64,000 bases of DNA from Aquiluna sp. (GTDB lineage Bacteria; Actinomycetota; Actinomycetes; Actinomycetales; Microbacteriaceae). A program made the position numbers and the translations under genes. This document shows, in pieces, positions 9,010-17,341 of the stretch; position 1 is the stretch's first letter; each line of letters starts with the position of its first letter. The notes beneath the pieces were generated by a model, which searched no databases, was not told the DNA's origin, and was given only the letters and a program-made list of their open reading frames with translations. Location: contig JAFMHN010000001.1 of NCBI GenBank assembly GCA_017854485.1, positions 101,617 through 165,616 on the forward strand, read 5' to 3'.

Positions 9010-9744
9010 ATGGAGCTCAGGTTTGTTGCACGTGATGGCGAGAACTTAGTCTTGGAGTCTGACGACGGGCAGCGCTATCACCTTGCCATTGACTCGGCAC
9101 TCAAGGATGGCATCCGAGCTAATCCACGCGTCACCGAGGCGAACTTCAGCCCCAGGGAAATTCAGAACCTTATCCGAAGTGGCCTGTCGGTTGACCAAGT
9201 CGCCCATCAACTGGAGCAGCCTGCCTCTGCAATCGAACCTTTTGCGGCACCAATCCTGGATGAACTCAGATTTGTGCTCGAAGCTGCTCTTGGCACACAG
9301 GTAGCAGCCGGGGCAGTAATGAAACGCTTTGACGAGCTGGTTGCCGACACTGCTCCCGAATCAACTTTTAGTGCCGCAAAGATCGACGGGGATTGGATTA
9401 TCACCGCGGTTGGGTCGGAGACTCTGACCTGGCGCTTTGACCCCAAAGCAAGGTCCTTGGAGCCAACCAACCCGGAGGCTAGCAACTTCAGCCGAGCGCA
9501 CTCTTCTCGCGACATAATCAGTTCGCCAGCTGCGCCGGCCAAGCCAAAGATGGAAACCACTGAACCTACTGATGCTTTTTTTGAAGAGAGCGATAACGCT
9601 TCGGTCCATTCCCTAGTGGATGAACTCCGCAATAGACGTAAGCAAGAAGGAGTGAAGCCCGCAACTGCAAAGGGACGAGCATCTTTGCCTAGCTGGGATG
9701 AGATAGTGCTTGGGGCTACTAACTCAGAAACCGATTTGGATTAG
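9010..9744 (+). CDS. sepH: cell-division protein SepH (DUF3071)
   Basis: A 244-residue protein. The N-terminal about 65 residues match the SepH DUF3071 domain (MELRFVARDGENLVLES, then a helix-turn-helix-like PREIQNLIRSGLSVDQVAHQ). In Streptomyces and Mycobacterium SepH binds FtsZ and stimulates its assembly. The C-terminal half is low-complexity and acidic, then basic, with a short conserved tail (LPSWDEIVLG) that may be a second interaction site. The start is secure: AAGGAGG lies 5 nt before the ATG. The 3' end overlaps the convergent phosphodiesterase gene by 21 bp. Function by homology is good; partner binding here is inferred. Confidence 0.9.
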   Translation: MELRFVARDGENLVLESDDGQRYHLAIDSALKDGIRANPRVTEANFSPREIQNLIRSGLSVDQVAHQLEQPASAIEPFAAPILDELRFVLEAALGTQVAAGAVMKRFDELVADTAPESTFSAAKIDGDWIITAVGSETLTWRFDPKARSLEPTNPEASNFSRAHSSRDIISSPAAPAKPKMETTEPTDAFFEESDNASVHSLVDELRNRRKQEGVKPATAKGRASLPSWDEIVLGATNSETDLD

Positions 9745-10848
9745 CGGCACTCTGATTTCCGCACTGGTCAGCGAGCCGTGATGCGCGATCATCTCAAAGC
9801 TCCTTGGCTTGAAATACTTTGAGTGATACAGCGTGTAGTTGGACTTTGCCAGCAGCATGATCTCTGGCAGTCGGTTTCGGGCCGCCTGTGAAACCTCACC
9901 GAACCAGTTGGCCTCGATGGCATCACTTGTAACAACAGCGTCGAATGCGTAACTCACCGGTTGGAGATCCTGGATAACACGATCAATTGAGGTCTCACTG
10001 TCTAGGTAGACGTAATTGACGCGCGTGTCTCCCCCGACAAATCGAACCGACCCGCTGCTTTCGTAGTAGTCATCAAGCACAAGTTGTCTTGATTTTTCAG
10101 TCTCGACCATTCCGTGATCAGCGGTGATGATTACCCCGGTGTCCTTTGGAAGATTGGAGCAGAAGCTCCTGAGAAGCGCATCGAGCTCCTCAAGCATTGC
10201 CGCCCAACCAGGAGAAGTCCAGCCGTTTCTGTGACCGTATTTATCCATTTCTGGGATGTACAAATAGCTGAGGGAACGCTTGGAGCCAGAAATGATTTTC
10301 CTGGCTGACTCAAACTTCTCATCCCAGGAGTCGGCCGAAACAAAGTTGGCACCCCTCATGGTTGCAATTGTGTAGGGCGTGTTCTTGTATTCGGTTGCGG
10401 CAATGACATTGCAATCTACCTCTAGCGAAACAGCCTTTTCGGCAATGGTCTGAACCGGCTGCCACAGCTTCGGGTCAGTTCGCTCATTCCACCCAATTAG
10501 CAAGTTAATCTGCTCGTCAGCTACCCGGTCCCACACTTTATGACCAACCAGACCATGCTCACCAACCGTTGCTCCGGTTGCAAAGGAGGCGATGTTGGCG
10601 CTGGTGGTGGCAGGAAAAGCACAGTTGGTGATGGTTGATTTATTCAAATGACTGTTGAGCCAAGGTGCGTGACCACTTCGCTGCATGATCTGTTCGGCGC
10701 CAAGCCCATCAATCAAAATGACTACGACCTTGGTCTTTCCGGGCAGCCGAAGTGGATTTGGATTCCCGAGCACGGACTCCAGACCTGATGAAAACACGTT
10801 ACGAATGTTCCCTAAAGCTTTGGGGACTACGGGTAAAGTCGGACTCAC
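9724..10848 (-). CDS. nucleotide pyrophosphatase/phosphodiesterase-type metalloenzyme
   Basis: A 374-residue member of the alkaline phosphatase superfamily (type I phosphodiesterase/nucleotide pyrophosphatase). The first metal site is VVVILIDGLG, the nucleophile region is NCAFPATTSANIASFATG (Thr in PATT), and the second metal cluster is ITADHGMVE with a later AHHGSL histidine. No signal peptide is visible, so the enzyme is probably cytosolic. Substrate is unknown; nucleotide or phosphonate esters are typical. The GTG start at 10848 lies 27 bp from the divergent parC ATG. The gene follows sepH convergently in related actinobacteria. Confidence 0.82.
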   Translation of the reverse strand: MSPTLPVVPKALGNIRNVFSSGLESVLGNPNPLRLPGKTKVVVILIDGLGAEQIMQRSGHAPWLNSHLNKSTITNCAFPATTSANIASFATGATVGEHGLVGHKVWDRVADEQINLLIGWNERTDPKLWQPVQTIAEKAVSLEVDCNVIAATEYKNTPYTIATMRGANFVSADSWDEKFESARKIISGSKRSLSYLYIPEMDKYGHRNGWTSPGWAAMLEELDALLRSFCSNLPKDTGVIITADHGMVETEKSRQLVLDDYYESSGSVRFVGGDTRVNYVYLDSETSIDRVIQDLQPVSYAFDAVVTSDAIEANWFGEVSQAARNRLPEIMLLAKSNYTLYHSKYFKPRSFEMIAHHGSLTSAEIRVPLIQIGF

Positions 10849-10875
10849 CGCACAAGTTTTGCACAGCTAGGACCC

Positions 10876-13224
10876 ATGACTGAAACATCCGAACGAATTG
10901 TTGACATTGATGTCTCTGCAGAGATGCAGGAGAGCTTCCTCGAATACTCCTACTCGGTCATATATTCAAGAGCCCTGCCCGATGCTAGAGATGGACTAAA
11001 ACCAGTTCAGCGACGCATCGTCTACCAAATGGGACAAATGGGCCTAAAGCCCGACCGCGGTCACGTGAAATCAGCCAGGGTTACCGGCGAGGTAATGGGT
11101 AAGTTGCACCCGCACGGCGATGGTGCAATCTACGATGCGCTAGTGAGAATGTCTCAAGACTTTTCACTCCGGCTGCCCCTTATCGATGGCCATGGAAACT
11201 TTGGAAGCTTAGATGACGGACCGGCTGCAGCCAGGTATACCGAGGCAAGACTTGCCCCTGCGGCAGAACTGCTGAATGAGAGTCTCGACGAAGACGTCGT
11301 TGACTTCGTAGCAAACTACGACGCACAGCTCACCGAACCTTCAGTACTTCCCGCCGCCTTTCCAAACCTTTTGGTCAATGGTGCTAGCGGCATCGCGGTT
11401 GGCATGGCCACGAACATGCCCCCTCATAACCTGCGTGAAGTAGTCGCTGCAATTCAGCTTCTGATTACCAACCCTCAGGCAGACCTAGCCGAGATCATGC
11501 AGGTGCTCCCTGGTCCAGACCTTCCTTCCGGAGCGGTGGCTTTGGTTGGCGACAACCTCACTGAGGCATATGCCACCGGCCGCGGTAGCTTCCGAACCAG
11601 AGCAAAAATTTCAATCGAAATGGTGGGCCCGCGCCGAACTGGTTTGGTGGTAACTGAACTTCCTTACCTGGTTGGACCAGAGCGTGTAATCGACAAGATT
11701 CGCGACGCTGTCACCGCAAAGAAGCTGGAGGGCATTCACAACGTGGTTGACCTCACCGACCGCGAAAACGGCCTAAGGCTGATCATTGAGCTGAAAACAG
11801 GATTCAGTCCGGAGTCCGTGATAGAGGCTCTCTACCGGCTCACACCGCTCGAGGAAAGCTTCGGGGTGAACAATGTGGCACTGGTTGAAGGACGACCACA
11901 ACAAATGCCACTGAAGGCACTACTTGAGGTTTATCTTGAACACCGGATAACGGTTACCAAAAGACGAAGCAAGAACAGGCTTGATAAAAGAAGGGCAAGG
12001 CTTCACCTGCTAGATGGACTTGCCATTGCAGTTGTAAACATCGACGAGGTAATCGAGGTAATCAGGCGGTCCGATACTGCTGAGATAGCCAGAGCTAGCC
12101 TAAAGACCGTCTTTGACCTTTCTGATTTACAGGCCGACTACATTCTTGAGCTAAGGCTTAGAAGGCTGACCCGATTTAGCCTCATCGAGCTAGAGCAAGA
12201 AGCGGACACTCTGCGCCGGGAGATCGAGGAGCTTGAAAAGATCCTTGGTAGTGAGGCGCTGGTTCGCTCACTGGTATCCAAAGAACTTGAGACCATCGCT
12301 GAAGTCTATGGAGACCCCCGCCGCACGCAACTTATCGACGCCGAGGGAATTACTGTTTCCAGGAAGCCCGTGCAAGTTGCACAGCTGGAGGACTCCCCCA
12401 CAACTGTCATCTTCGATTCCCTGGGCAACTTATACCGAACCGATCAAGTTGAGCATCAGATGGGCGGGACGGTCATCACAACTTCGCTCCGAAGCGACCT
12501 GGCCGTTGTCATTAGCGACGGTAGGGCAGTGCGGGTGCACGTGTCCGACCTACCGTCACTGACCCACGGTGTTAGCACCAGCGCCTCATGTGCAGATCAA
12601 TTCCTTGGTCTTACCAGAGACACAGTTGTAGGGGTTGCCGACTGGAAGTCAGATAACGTCTTCGCCCTTGGCACCAAACAAGGCATCGTGAAGCGCTTTG
12701 CCGGACCATTCCCGGATAAGGACGAAACCACAGTTATTGCACTCAAGGACCATGACTCAGTTGTCGGTTTCGCCGAAGCCACGGACTCCAGTGAGCTTTG
12801 CTTTGTCACCAGCACAGCGAACCTACTTGTTTTCCCGGCCTCATCAGTCAGGCCACAGGGGTTGGCAGCCGGGGGCATGCAGGGCATATCTACTGGAGAC
12901 TCGAGCGTGATCGCCTTTGGGCCAATCTCCGAAGATTCACACCTTGTAACAGTCGCAAATGATTCACAGGCTCTTGGAGCCACAGACCCAGGGTCCTTGA
13001 AAATCACGCCGCTGTACGCTTATCCAAGAAAAGGCAGGGCGACACAGGGAGTTAGGTGTCACCGTTTCCTGAAAGGTGAAGATCAGCTCTACTTCGCTGG
13101 GTGGGCGGGAACAGCTCCCACAATTATTGATTCAGAAGGTGTGCAGATAGCGACCCCCGAAGTCGATCAGCGAAGAGACTCGAGCGGGACAGACATCAGC
13201 CAGTACGTAGCAGCGGCCTATTAG
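10876..13224 (+). CDS. parC: type IIA topoisomerase subunit A (ParC-like)
   Basis: A 782-residue DNA-breaking and rejoining subunit. The winged-helix breakage domain carries the catalytic tyrosine in AARYTEARL, and the quinolone-region segment HPHGDGAIYDALVRM is intact. A coiled-coil tower follows (about residues 340-460). The C-terminal half is a degenerate beta-pinwheel without a clear gyrase QRRGGKG box (the nearest is YPRKGRATQG), which favours decatenase/ParC over GyrA. A short AGGA lies 3 nt before the ATG. The gene faces parE and the two stops overlap by 4 bp, so subunits A and B are convergent rather than in one operon. Confidence 0.9.
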   Translation: MTETSERIVDIDVSAEMQESFLEYSYSVIYSRALPDARDGLKPVQRRIVYQMGQMGLKPDRGHVKSARVTGEVMGKLHPHGDGAIYDALVRMSQDFSLRLPLIDGHGNFGSLDDGPAAARYTEARLAPAAELLNESLDEDVVDFVANYDAQLTEPSVLPAAFPNLLVNGASGIAVGMATNMPPHNLREVVAAIQLLITNPQADLAEIMQVLPGPDLPSGAVALVGDNLTEAYATGRGSFRTRAKISIEMVGPRRTGLVVTELPYLVGPERVIDKIRDAVTAKKLEGIHNVVDLTDRENGLRLIIELKTGFSPESVIEALYRLTPLEESFGVNNVALVEGRPQQMPLKALLEVYLEHRITVTKRRSKNRLDKRRARLHLLDGLAIAVVNIDEVIEVIRRSDTAEIARASLKTVFDLSDLQADYILELRLRRLTRFSLIELEQEADTLRREIEELEKILGSEALVRSLVSKELETIAEVYGDPRRTQLIDAEGITVSRKPVQVAQLEDSPTTVIFDSLGNLYRTDQVEHQMGGTVITTSLRSDLAVVISDGRAVRVHVSDLPSLTHGVSTSASCADQFLGLTRDTVVGVADWKSDNVFALGTKQGIVKRFAGPFPDKDETTVIALKDHDSVVGFAEATDSSELCFVTSTANLLVFPASSVRPQGLAAGGMQGISTGDSSVIAFGPISEDSHLVTVANDSQALGATDPGSLKITPLYAYPRKGRATQGVRCHRFLKGEDQLYFAGWAGTAPTIIDSEGVQIATPEVDQRRDSSGTDISQYVAAAY

Positions 13225-15275
13225 GCGTCGATTTTTTCACGATCAAAATCGTCAGCAGATTCGACAATAAAATCGCGGCGAGGTGCAACTTCGTTACCCA
13301 TCAGTAGTTCAAATGTGCGCTCGCCGGCCTCTGCGTCTGCTGCAGTAATCCTTCGAAGCATCCGATTTGCAGGCTGCATCGTTGTCTCTGCAAGCTGGTC
13401 TGCATCCATCTCACCCAAGCCCTTATAGCGCTGAATCGGCTGCTTATAGCTCTTACCCTGCTGTTCCAGCTTTTTCAAAAGCTCCACAAGCTCTTGCTGA
13501 GAGTAGGTGTAAATCACCTGTTTGTTCTTCCCGCTCGTTTCGACGCGATGCAGCGGTGGAACAGCAGCATAGACCCGACCGGCCTCAACCAGCGGTCGCA
13601 TGTATCTAAAGAACAACGTCAGCAGCAGCGTGCGAATGTGCGCGCCATCGACATCGGCATCGCTCATGAGAATGATCTTCTCGTAACGAACCTGCTCGAT
13701 GTCGAAGGTGCGACCAGAACCAGCTCCAAGAACTTGAATGATGGCAGCACATTCAGCGTTGGAGAGCATGTCTGACAAGGATGCCTTCTGCACGTTCAGA
13801 ATCTTTCCTCGTATAGGAAGCAACGCCTGGAAGGCCGAGTCACGGGCTAGCTTCGCAGTGCCCAGCGCACTGTCTCCCTCAACGATAAACAGCTCACTGC
13901 CCTGTGTGGCATTGCCACGGCAGTCAACCAGCTTGCTCGGTAGCGAAGATGATTCGAGTGCGTTCTTTCTGCGCTGAGTATCCTTGAGGCTCCTTGCACT
14001 AATTCGTGTTTTGGCTTCGCTTACAACCTTGTCCAGCAGCCCGTCAACCTGCGCCTTAGTTCCTCGAACCTTGCCGGTCAGTAACTCATCGGTCCATTTG
14101 CTAACGGCAGCTGCGACGATGGACTTTATGGCAGGAGTTCCCAATGTTTCTTTGGTCTGGCCTTCAAACTGAGGTTCCGGGAAGCTTACTGATACCACCG
14201 CAGTGAGACCCGCAAAAACATCGTCACGCTCGATCTTGACCGATGTCGCCTTGAGTCTTCTAGCGTTCTGTTCAATGGCGCCTCGGAATGACTTGAGTAG
14301 CGCTTGCTCAAAACCAGCAACGTGAGAGCCGCCCTTTGGGGTGGCAATGATGTTAACGAAGCTCTTGAGAGTCGTGTCGAAGCCACTGCCCCACCTAAGG
14401 GCGATGTCAACCTTGCACTCGCGCTTGACTTCCCTGCTTGCCATCGCGCCACTTGCCTCATCCAGCACTGGGACGGTCTCGGAAAAGTGTGCAGTCTCTT
14501 GGATTCGCCTAGTTTCCATGACCGCACTGTCACTACTTAGGTGCTCAACATATTCCGCGATCCCGCCTTCAAACGCGAACCGCTGGGTTTGCCCTGATTC
14601 TTCATCAAGCACTTCTAGGTTCAGACCCGGCACCAAGAAAGCGGTCTGGCGCAGTCTTGACTCAAGGTCCTGCATTGAGAACTTTGCGCTGGGCTCAAAA
14701 ATCTGTCGGTCCGGCCAGTAGCGAACTCGAGTTCCGGTTTTACCCTTAGCGACCTTACCCACTTTGCGAAGTTCGCTTTTGTCGACGAACGCGGTGAAGC
14801 TGGAGTCTGGCTCTGGACCTGCAAAAACCCCCGGCTCTCCCCTGTGAAAAGACATAGCCCAGGTAACGCCATCGCGGTCAACTTCAACATCCAGGCGCTC
14901 ACTGAGTGCGTTCACTACAGATGCACCAACACCGTGGAGCCCACCGGAGGCACCGTAAGAACCCCCGCCGAACTTCCCACCGGCGTGAAGCTTAGTGAAA
15001 ACAACCTCAACACCGCTAAGGCCGGTCCGCGGTTCGATGTCTACCGGAACACCTCGACCATTGTCTGACACGGCGATCGACCCATCGCTGTGGATGACAA
15101 CGTTTATCGAACTACCGTGCCCGGCAAGCGCCTCGTCTACAGAGTTATCGATGATCTCCCAGAGACAGTGCATGAGACCGCGGTCATCAGTGGAGCCAAT
15201 GTACATACCCGGACGCTTGCGAACGGCCTCGAGGCCCTCTAGGACCGACAGATGTCTTGCTGAGTAATCTTCCAC
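13221..15275 (-). CDS. parE: type IIA topoisomerase ATPase subunit B (ParE-like)
   Basis: A 684-residue GHKL ATPase and TOPRIM subunit. Motifs: EIIDNSVDEAL (Mg-binding Asn), DNGRGVPVD, GLHGVGASVVNALS (ATP lid), then TOPRIM residues in VEGDSALG and MSDADVDGAHIRTLL. The frame is open to 15500, but the upstream part has no family similarity. The GTG at 15275 places the protein start just before YSARHLSVLEGLEAVRKRPG, the usual family beginning, and lies 6 nt after TATGGT, suggesting leaderless translation. It pairs with convergent parC. Diagnosis as topoisomerase IV rather than gyrase rests mainly on the subunit A tail. Confidence 0.9.
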   Translation of the reverse strand: MEDYSARHLSVLEGLEAVRKRPGMYIGSTDDRGLMHCLWEIIDNSVDEALAGHGSSINVVIHSDGSIAVSDNGRGVPVDIEPRTGLSGVEVVFTKLHAGGKFGGGSYGASGGLHGVGASVVNALSERLDVEVDRDGVTWAMSFHRGEPGVFAGPEPDSSFTAFVDKSELRKVGKVAKGKTGTRVRYWPDRQIFEPSAKFSMQDLESRLRQTAFLVPGLNLEVLDEESGQTQRFAFEGGIAEYVEHLSSDSAVMETRRIQETAHFSETVPVLDEASGAMASREVKRECKVDIALRWGSGFDTTLKSFVNIIATPKGGSHVAGFEQALLKSFRGAIEQNARRLKATSVKIERDDVFAGLTAVVSVSFPEPQFEGQTKETLGTPAIKSIVAAAVSKWTDELLTGKVRGTKAQVDGLLDKVVSEAKTRISARSLKDTQRRKNALESSSLPSKLVDCRGNATQGSELFIVEGDSALGTAKLARDSAFQALLPIRGKILNVQKASLSDMLSNAECAAIIQVLGAGSGRTFDIEQVRYEKIILMSDADVDGAHIRTLLLTLFFRYMRPLVEAGRVYAAVPPLHRVETSGKNKQVIYTYSQQELVELLKKLEQQGKSYKQPIQRYKGLGEMDADQLAETTMQPANRMLRRITAADAEAGERTFELLMGNEVAPRRDFIVESADDFDREKIDA

Positions 15276-15281
15276 TCCGAA

Positions 15282-15287
15282 ACCATA
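15282..15287 (-). promoter_or_regulatory. -10 element for parE (leaderless)
   Basis: Minus-strand TATGGT ends 6 nt before the GTG at 15275, the same spacing as at other leaderless genes in this window. No SD is present. Confidence 0.45.
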
Positions 15288-15385
15288 ACTGGGAATCGCG
15301 CATCTTGAGTCATGCCACTTCGCCTTTAGCGAAACATGCTGTACTGGCCGAATAAAAACAGAGCGGCATGGTTGAATAGTGCGTG

Positions 15386-15583
15386 ATGGAAAATACAACC
15401 GAAGTAACAAAGCTACTGGTAAGCGATCGCTGCGACGTATGTGGTGCTCAGGCATACATGAGAGTTGAGCTAGCTGGTGGCGAACTTCTATTCTGCGCAC
15501 ATCACGGTAACGCCAACAAGGAAAAACTTGAGCCGCTTACCATTCAGTGGCACGACCAAAGCGCCGACCTCAATCAGAACTAA
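15386..15583 (+). CDS. small zinc-ribbon-like protein (DUF7455 type)
   Basis: A 65-residue protein with CDVCGAQAYMRVEL followed 17-18 residues later by FCAHHG, a likely CxxC...CxxH metal site. It resembles the short actinobacterial proteins encoded near sigA and annotated DUF7455. Function is unknown. ATG at 15386 and an in-frame GTG at 15383 are both possible; there is no good SD for either. It is divergent from parE, and its last 14 bp overlap the convergent GatD-like gene. Confidence 0.75.
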   Translation: MENTTEVTKLLVSDRCDVCGAQAYMRVELAGGELLFCAHHGNANKEKLEPLTIQWHDQSADLNQN

Positions 15584-16139
15584 TCTCTGACCGAATTTTT
15601 GCAACAAACTCCAACATATCTTCGGGCCAGTTTGCTCTTTCTGCTCCCAGGCGCAGCAGCAGCAAATCAAGCAGTTCTGGGTTCTTGGCAAGTATCGGAC
15701 CATAGAGCGTCGTTGCGATGAATCCCCCAAACAGCTGAACATCACCGCTCGCGAGCTCACTATTGCGATAGCCCATAACAGTTAGTTCCGCTGTCGGCGT
15801 GACTGACCTGAACTCACTGACGCGTGTGGTTCTCGCGTGAGTGCCAAGCTCTGCAATCTTCCCGATGAAAAACTCATAACTAGAGCCGACCAAGAGCGTC
15901 GGCAGCCCCTTGGCGATCCTGGAGCTAAGGACAGAAATTAGCCGCGTCAATTCCTGCTCATGATGACTAATAGCGGCCCGGCTGGCATCGCCGACCAATA
16001 CAAAATCAGCAACTGCTGCGTCATCTGTCGCACTCACTTGAAGCCCTTGGGCTTCCAGAAAGAATCGAAGAACCTCAAGGTTTCCCTGATCTCCGTTGTT
16101 GTTGAAGTGCTCAGGCATGAAGGAGAAGTACGTTCTCAC
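15570..16139 (-). CDS. GatD-like glutamine amidotransferase homologue lacking catalytic residues
   Basis: A 189-residue class I GATase-like protein aligned with GatD, the glutaminase partner of MurT. Landmarks are kept: NGDQGNLEVL near the start (GatD: YGDxGN) and TTLYGPILAKNPEL near the end (GatD: TYLHGPxLxxNPEL). The nucleophile-elbow position, normally Cys in LAxC, is G85 (LLVGSSYEF). The C-terminal catalytic His position is Y146, and the GFENH segment has become GYRNS. Glutaminase activity is therefore unlikely. The GTG start overlaps the murT-like stop (GTGA), so the pair is translationally coupled. It could be a structural partner or a diverged enzyme. The alignment to GatD is from recall, not computed. 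Confidence 0.75.
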   Translation of the reverse strand: MRTYFSFMPEHFNNNGDQGNLEVLRFFLEAQGLQVSATDDAAVADFVLVGDASRAAISHHEQELTRLISVLSSRIAKGLPTLLVGSSYEFFIGKIAELGTHARTTRVSEFRSVTPTAELTVMGYRNSELASGDVQLFGGFIATTLYGPILAKNPELLDLLLLRLGAERANWPEDMLEFVAKIRSEISSD

Positions 16140-17341
16140 TTGGCTAACCCCCAGTGTCTTCTGACGCGTCTCATTGCGTCGGCACTAAACAGCACTGTTG
16201 GACGCGCACCGCTGAGGCGCAGGAAGGCATCCCCAGCTTCGGTGGCTTCGGTGATTACCTGACCGACCTCAACCCCCTGAAACCTAAGCCGCAATGCCAA
16301 ATCTGAGGCATTGAAGCCGCCAACGACCTCGACCCGATTCAACTTTGAGAAATCCACTGTCCACAACCAACTTGGATCATGAATATCCCTACCCGCCATC
16401 AGCATCAACGGCAGTTCATCCCCGACTAGTTCATCCAAGTTCTTCTGAAAACTAGTTGGGTTCTGCACGAGCCGCAGGTCAATATGACGATCGGCTACTA
16501 CGACCCTTTCATTTCTTGCGAACACCGGTTTCAGTTCCAGCAGCCTTGACTGAACAACATCGGGGTCCACTTCAATTAGGCACTCAAGGGCAGCAACGGC
16601 CGCAGCTAGGTTCATTGCCTGATGGCTCGGTAGCGCCACTGTTTGGTAGACAGAGTCTTTGCCCAGACCATGAACGGTGACGCTGGAAGCACCTGCAGTG
16701 ACAAAATGTGAAAGTGCTGGGTGAGCGCCAAAATTTAGAGCGTAGCTAAGTTCACCTGGTGGGAGCTGATTCCTGTCGGCTCCAAAGGCCAGCGGGGTTT
16801 TGCCGAAATCTAACTGGCAGAGGTTTTTGTCCTCGGCATTTATAAGAACGGACCCTGCCTCTACACCAATGATCTTAAGCATCTCAATGACCACTTCTGG
16901 ATCAACGAATCGGTCAAGTTGATCAGAGAGCACGTTGGTGAGCACGGCAAGCTTTATCGGAAGCTCTTTGGCCAAAACGGCCCCATGCCCCTCATCCCAC
17001 TCCAGCACGGCAATATCAAAATCGATTCGACCGCGGAGATCTGACTGGGCCAAAATTGCAGCAACTAGTCCTTGACGGATGTTTGCGGTGCTGGTGTTAG
17101 TAAAAACCCTTAATCCATGCGATTGAAGCAGCGAAACCAAATAGCTGGTGGTGGATGATTTCCCCGCCGAACCAGAAACTACTACCAACCCGCCTGGAAT
17201 GCTTCTAATCGCGTTGGCGAGCAGCTTAGGTTGGATTTTGTTGGCGATTACTCCTGGAAGTGCGGAACCTCCGCCGGGTCGAACTAATCGGATTAGCAAC
17301 CTGGCGAGCTTCCCGAACATCACAGCCAGGAAGGTACGCAT
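16136..17341 (-). CDS. murT: MurT-like Mur ligase lacking the zinc ribbon
   Basis: A 401-residue Mur-ligase-fold protein matching MurT, which activates the alpha-carboxyl of D-Glu in lipid II for amidation. An N-terminal amphipathic or hydrophobic segment (about 1-20) precedes the P-loop GSAGKSSTTS (57-66; canonical GTNGKTT). LEWDEG (113-118) and TNVLSDQLDRF (135-145) match MurT motifs, as does the C-terminal GRDIHDPSWLW (317-327). The four-Cys ribbon of typical MurT, expected around 170-215, is absent: only C175 and C253 occur in the whole protein. The ATG follows the sigA TAA directly, so sigA-murT-gatD is one operon. Confidence 0.8.
   Translation of the reverse strand: MRTFLAVMFGKLARLLIRLVRPGGGSALPGVIANKIQPKLLANAIRSIPGGLVVVSGSAGKSSTTSYLVSLLQSHGLRVFTNTSTANIRQGLVAAILAQSDLRGRIDFDIAVLEWDEGHGAVLAKELPIKLAVLTNVLSDQLDRFVDPEVVIEMLKIIGVEAGSVLINAEDKNLCQLDFGKTPLAFGADRNQLPPGELSYALNFGAHPALSHFVTAGASSVTVHGLGKDSVYQTVALPSHQAMNLAAAVAALECLIEVDPDVVQSRLLELKPVFARNERVVVADRHIDLRLVQNPTSFQKNLDELVGDELPLMLMAGRDIHDPSWLWTVDFSKLNRVEVVGGFNASDLALRLRFQGVEVGQVITEATEAGDAFLRLSGARPTVLFSADAMRRVRRHWGLAK

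Noticed and set aside
15276..15500. N-terminal extension of ParE by 75 residues
   Set aside because: It has no family similarity, overlaps the divergent small zinc-ribbon gene, and the GTG at 15275 fits both the family start and a -10 element.
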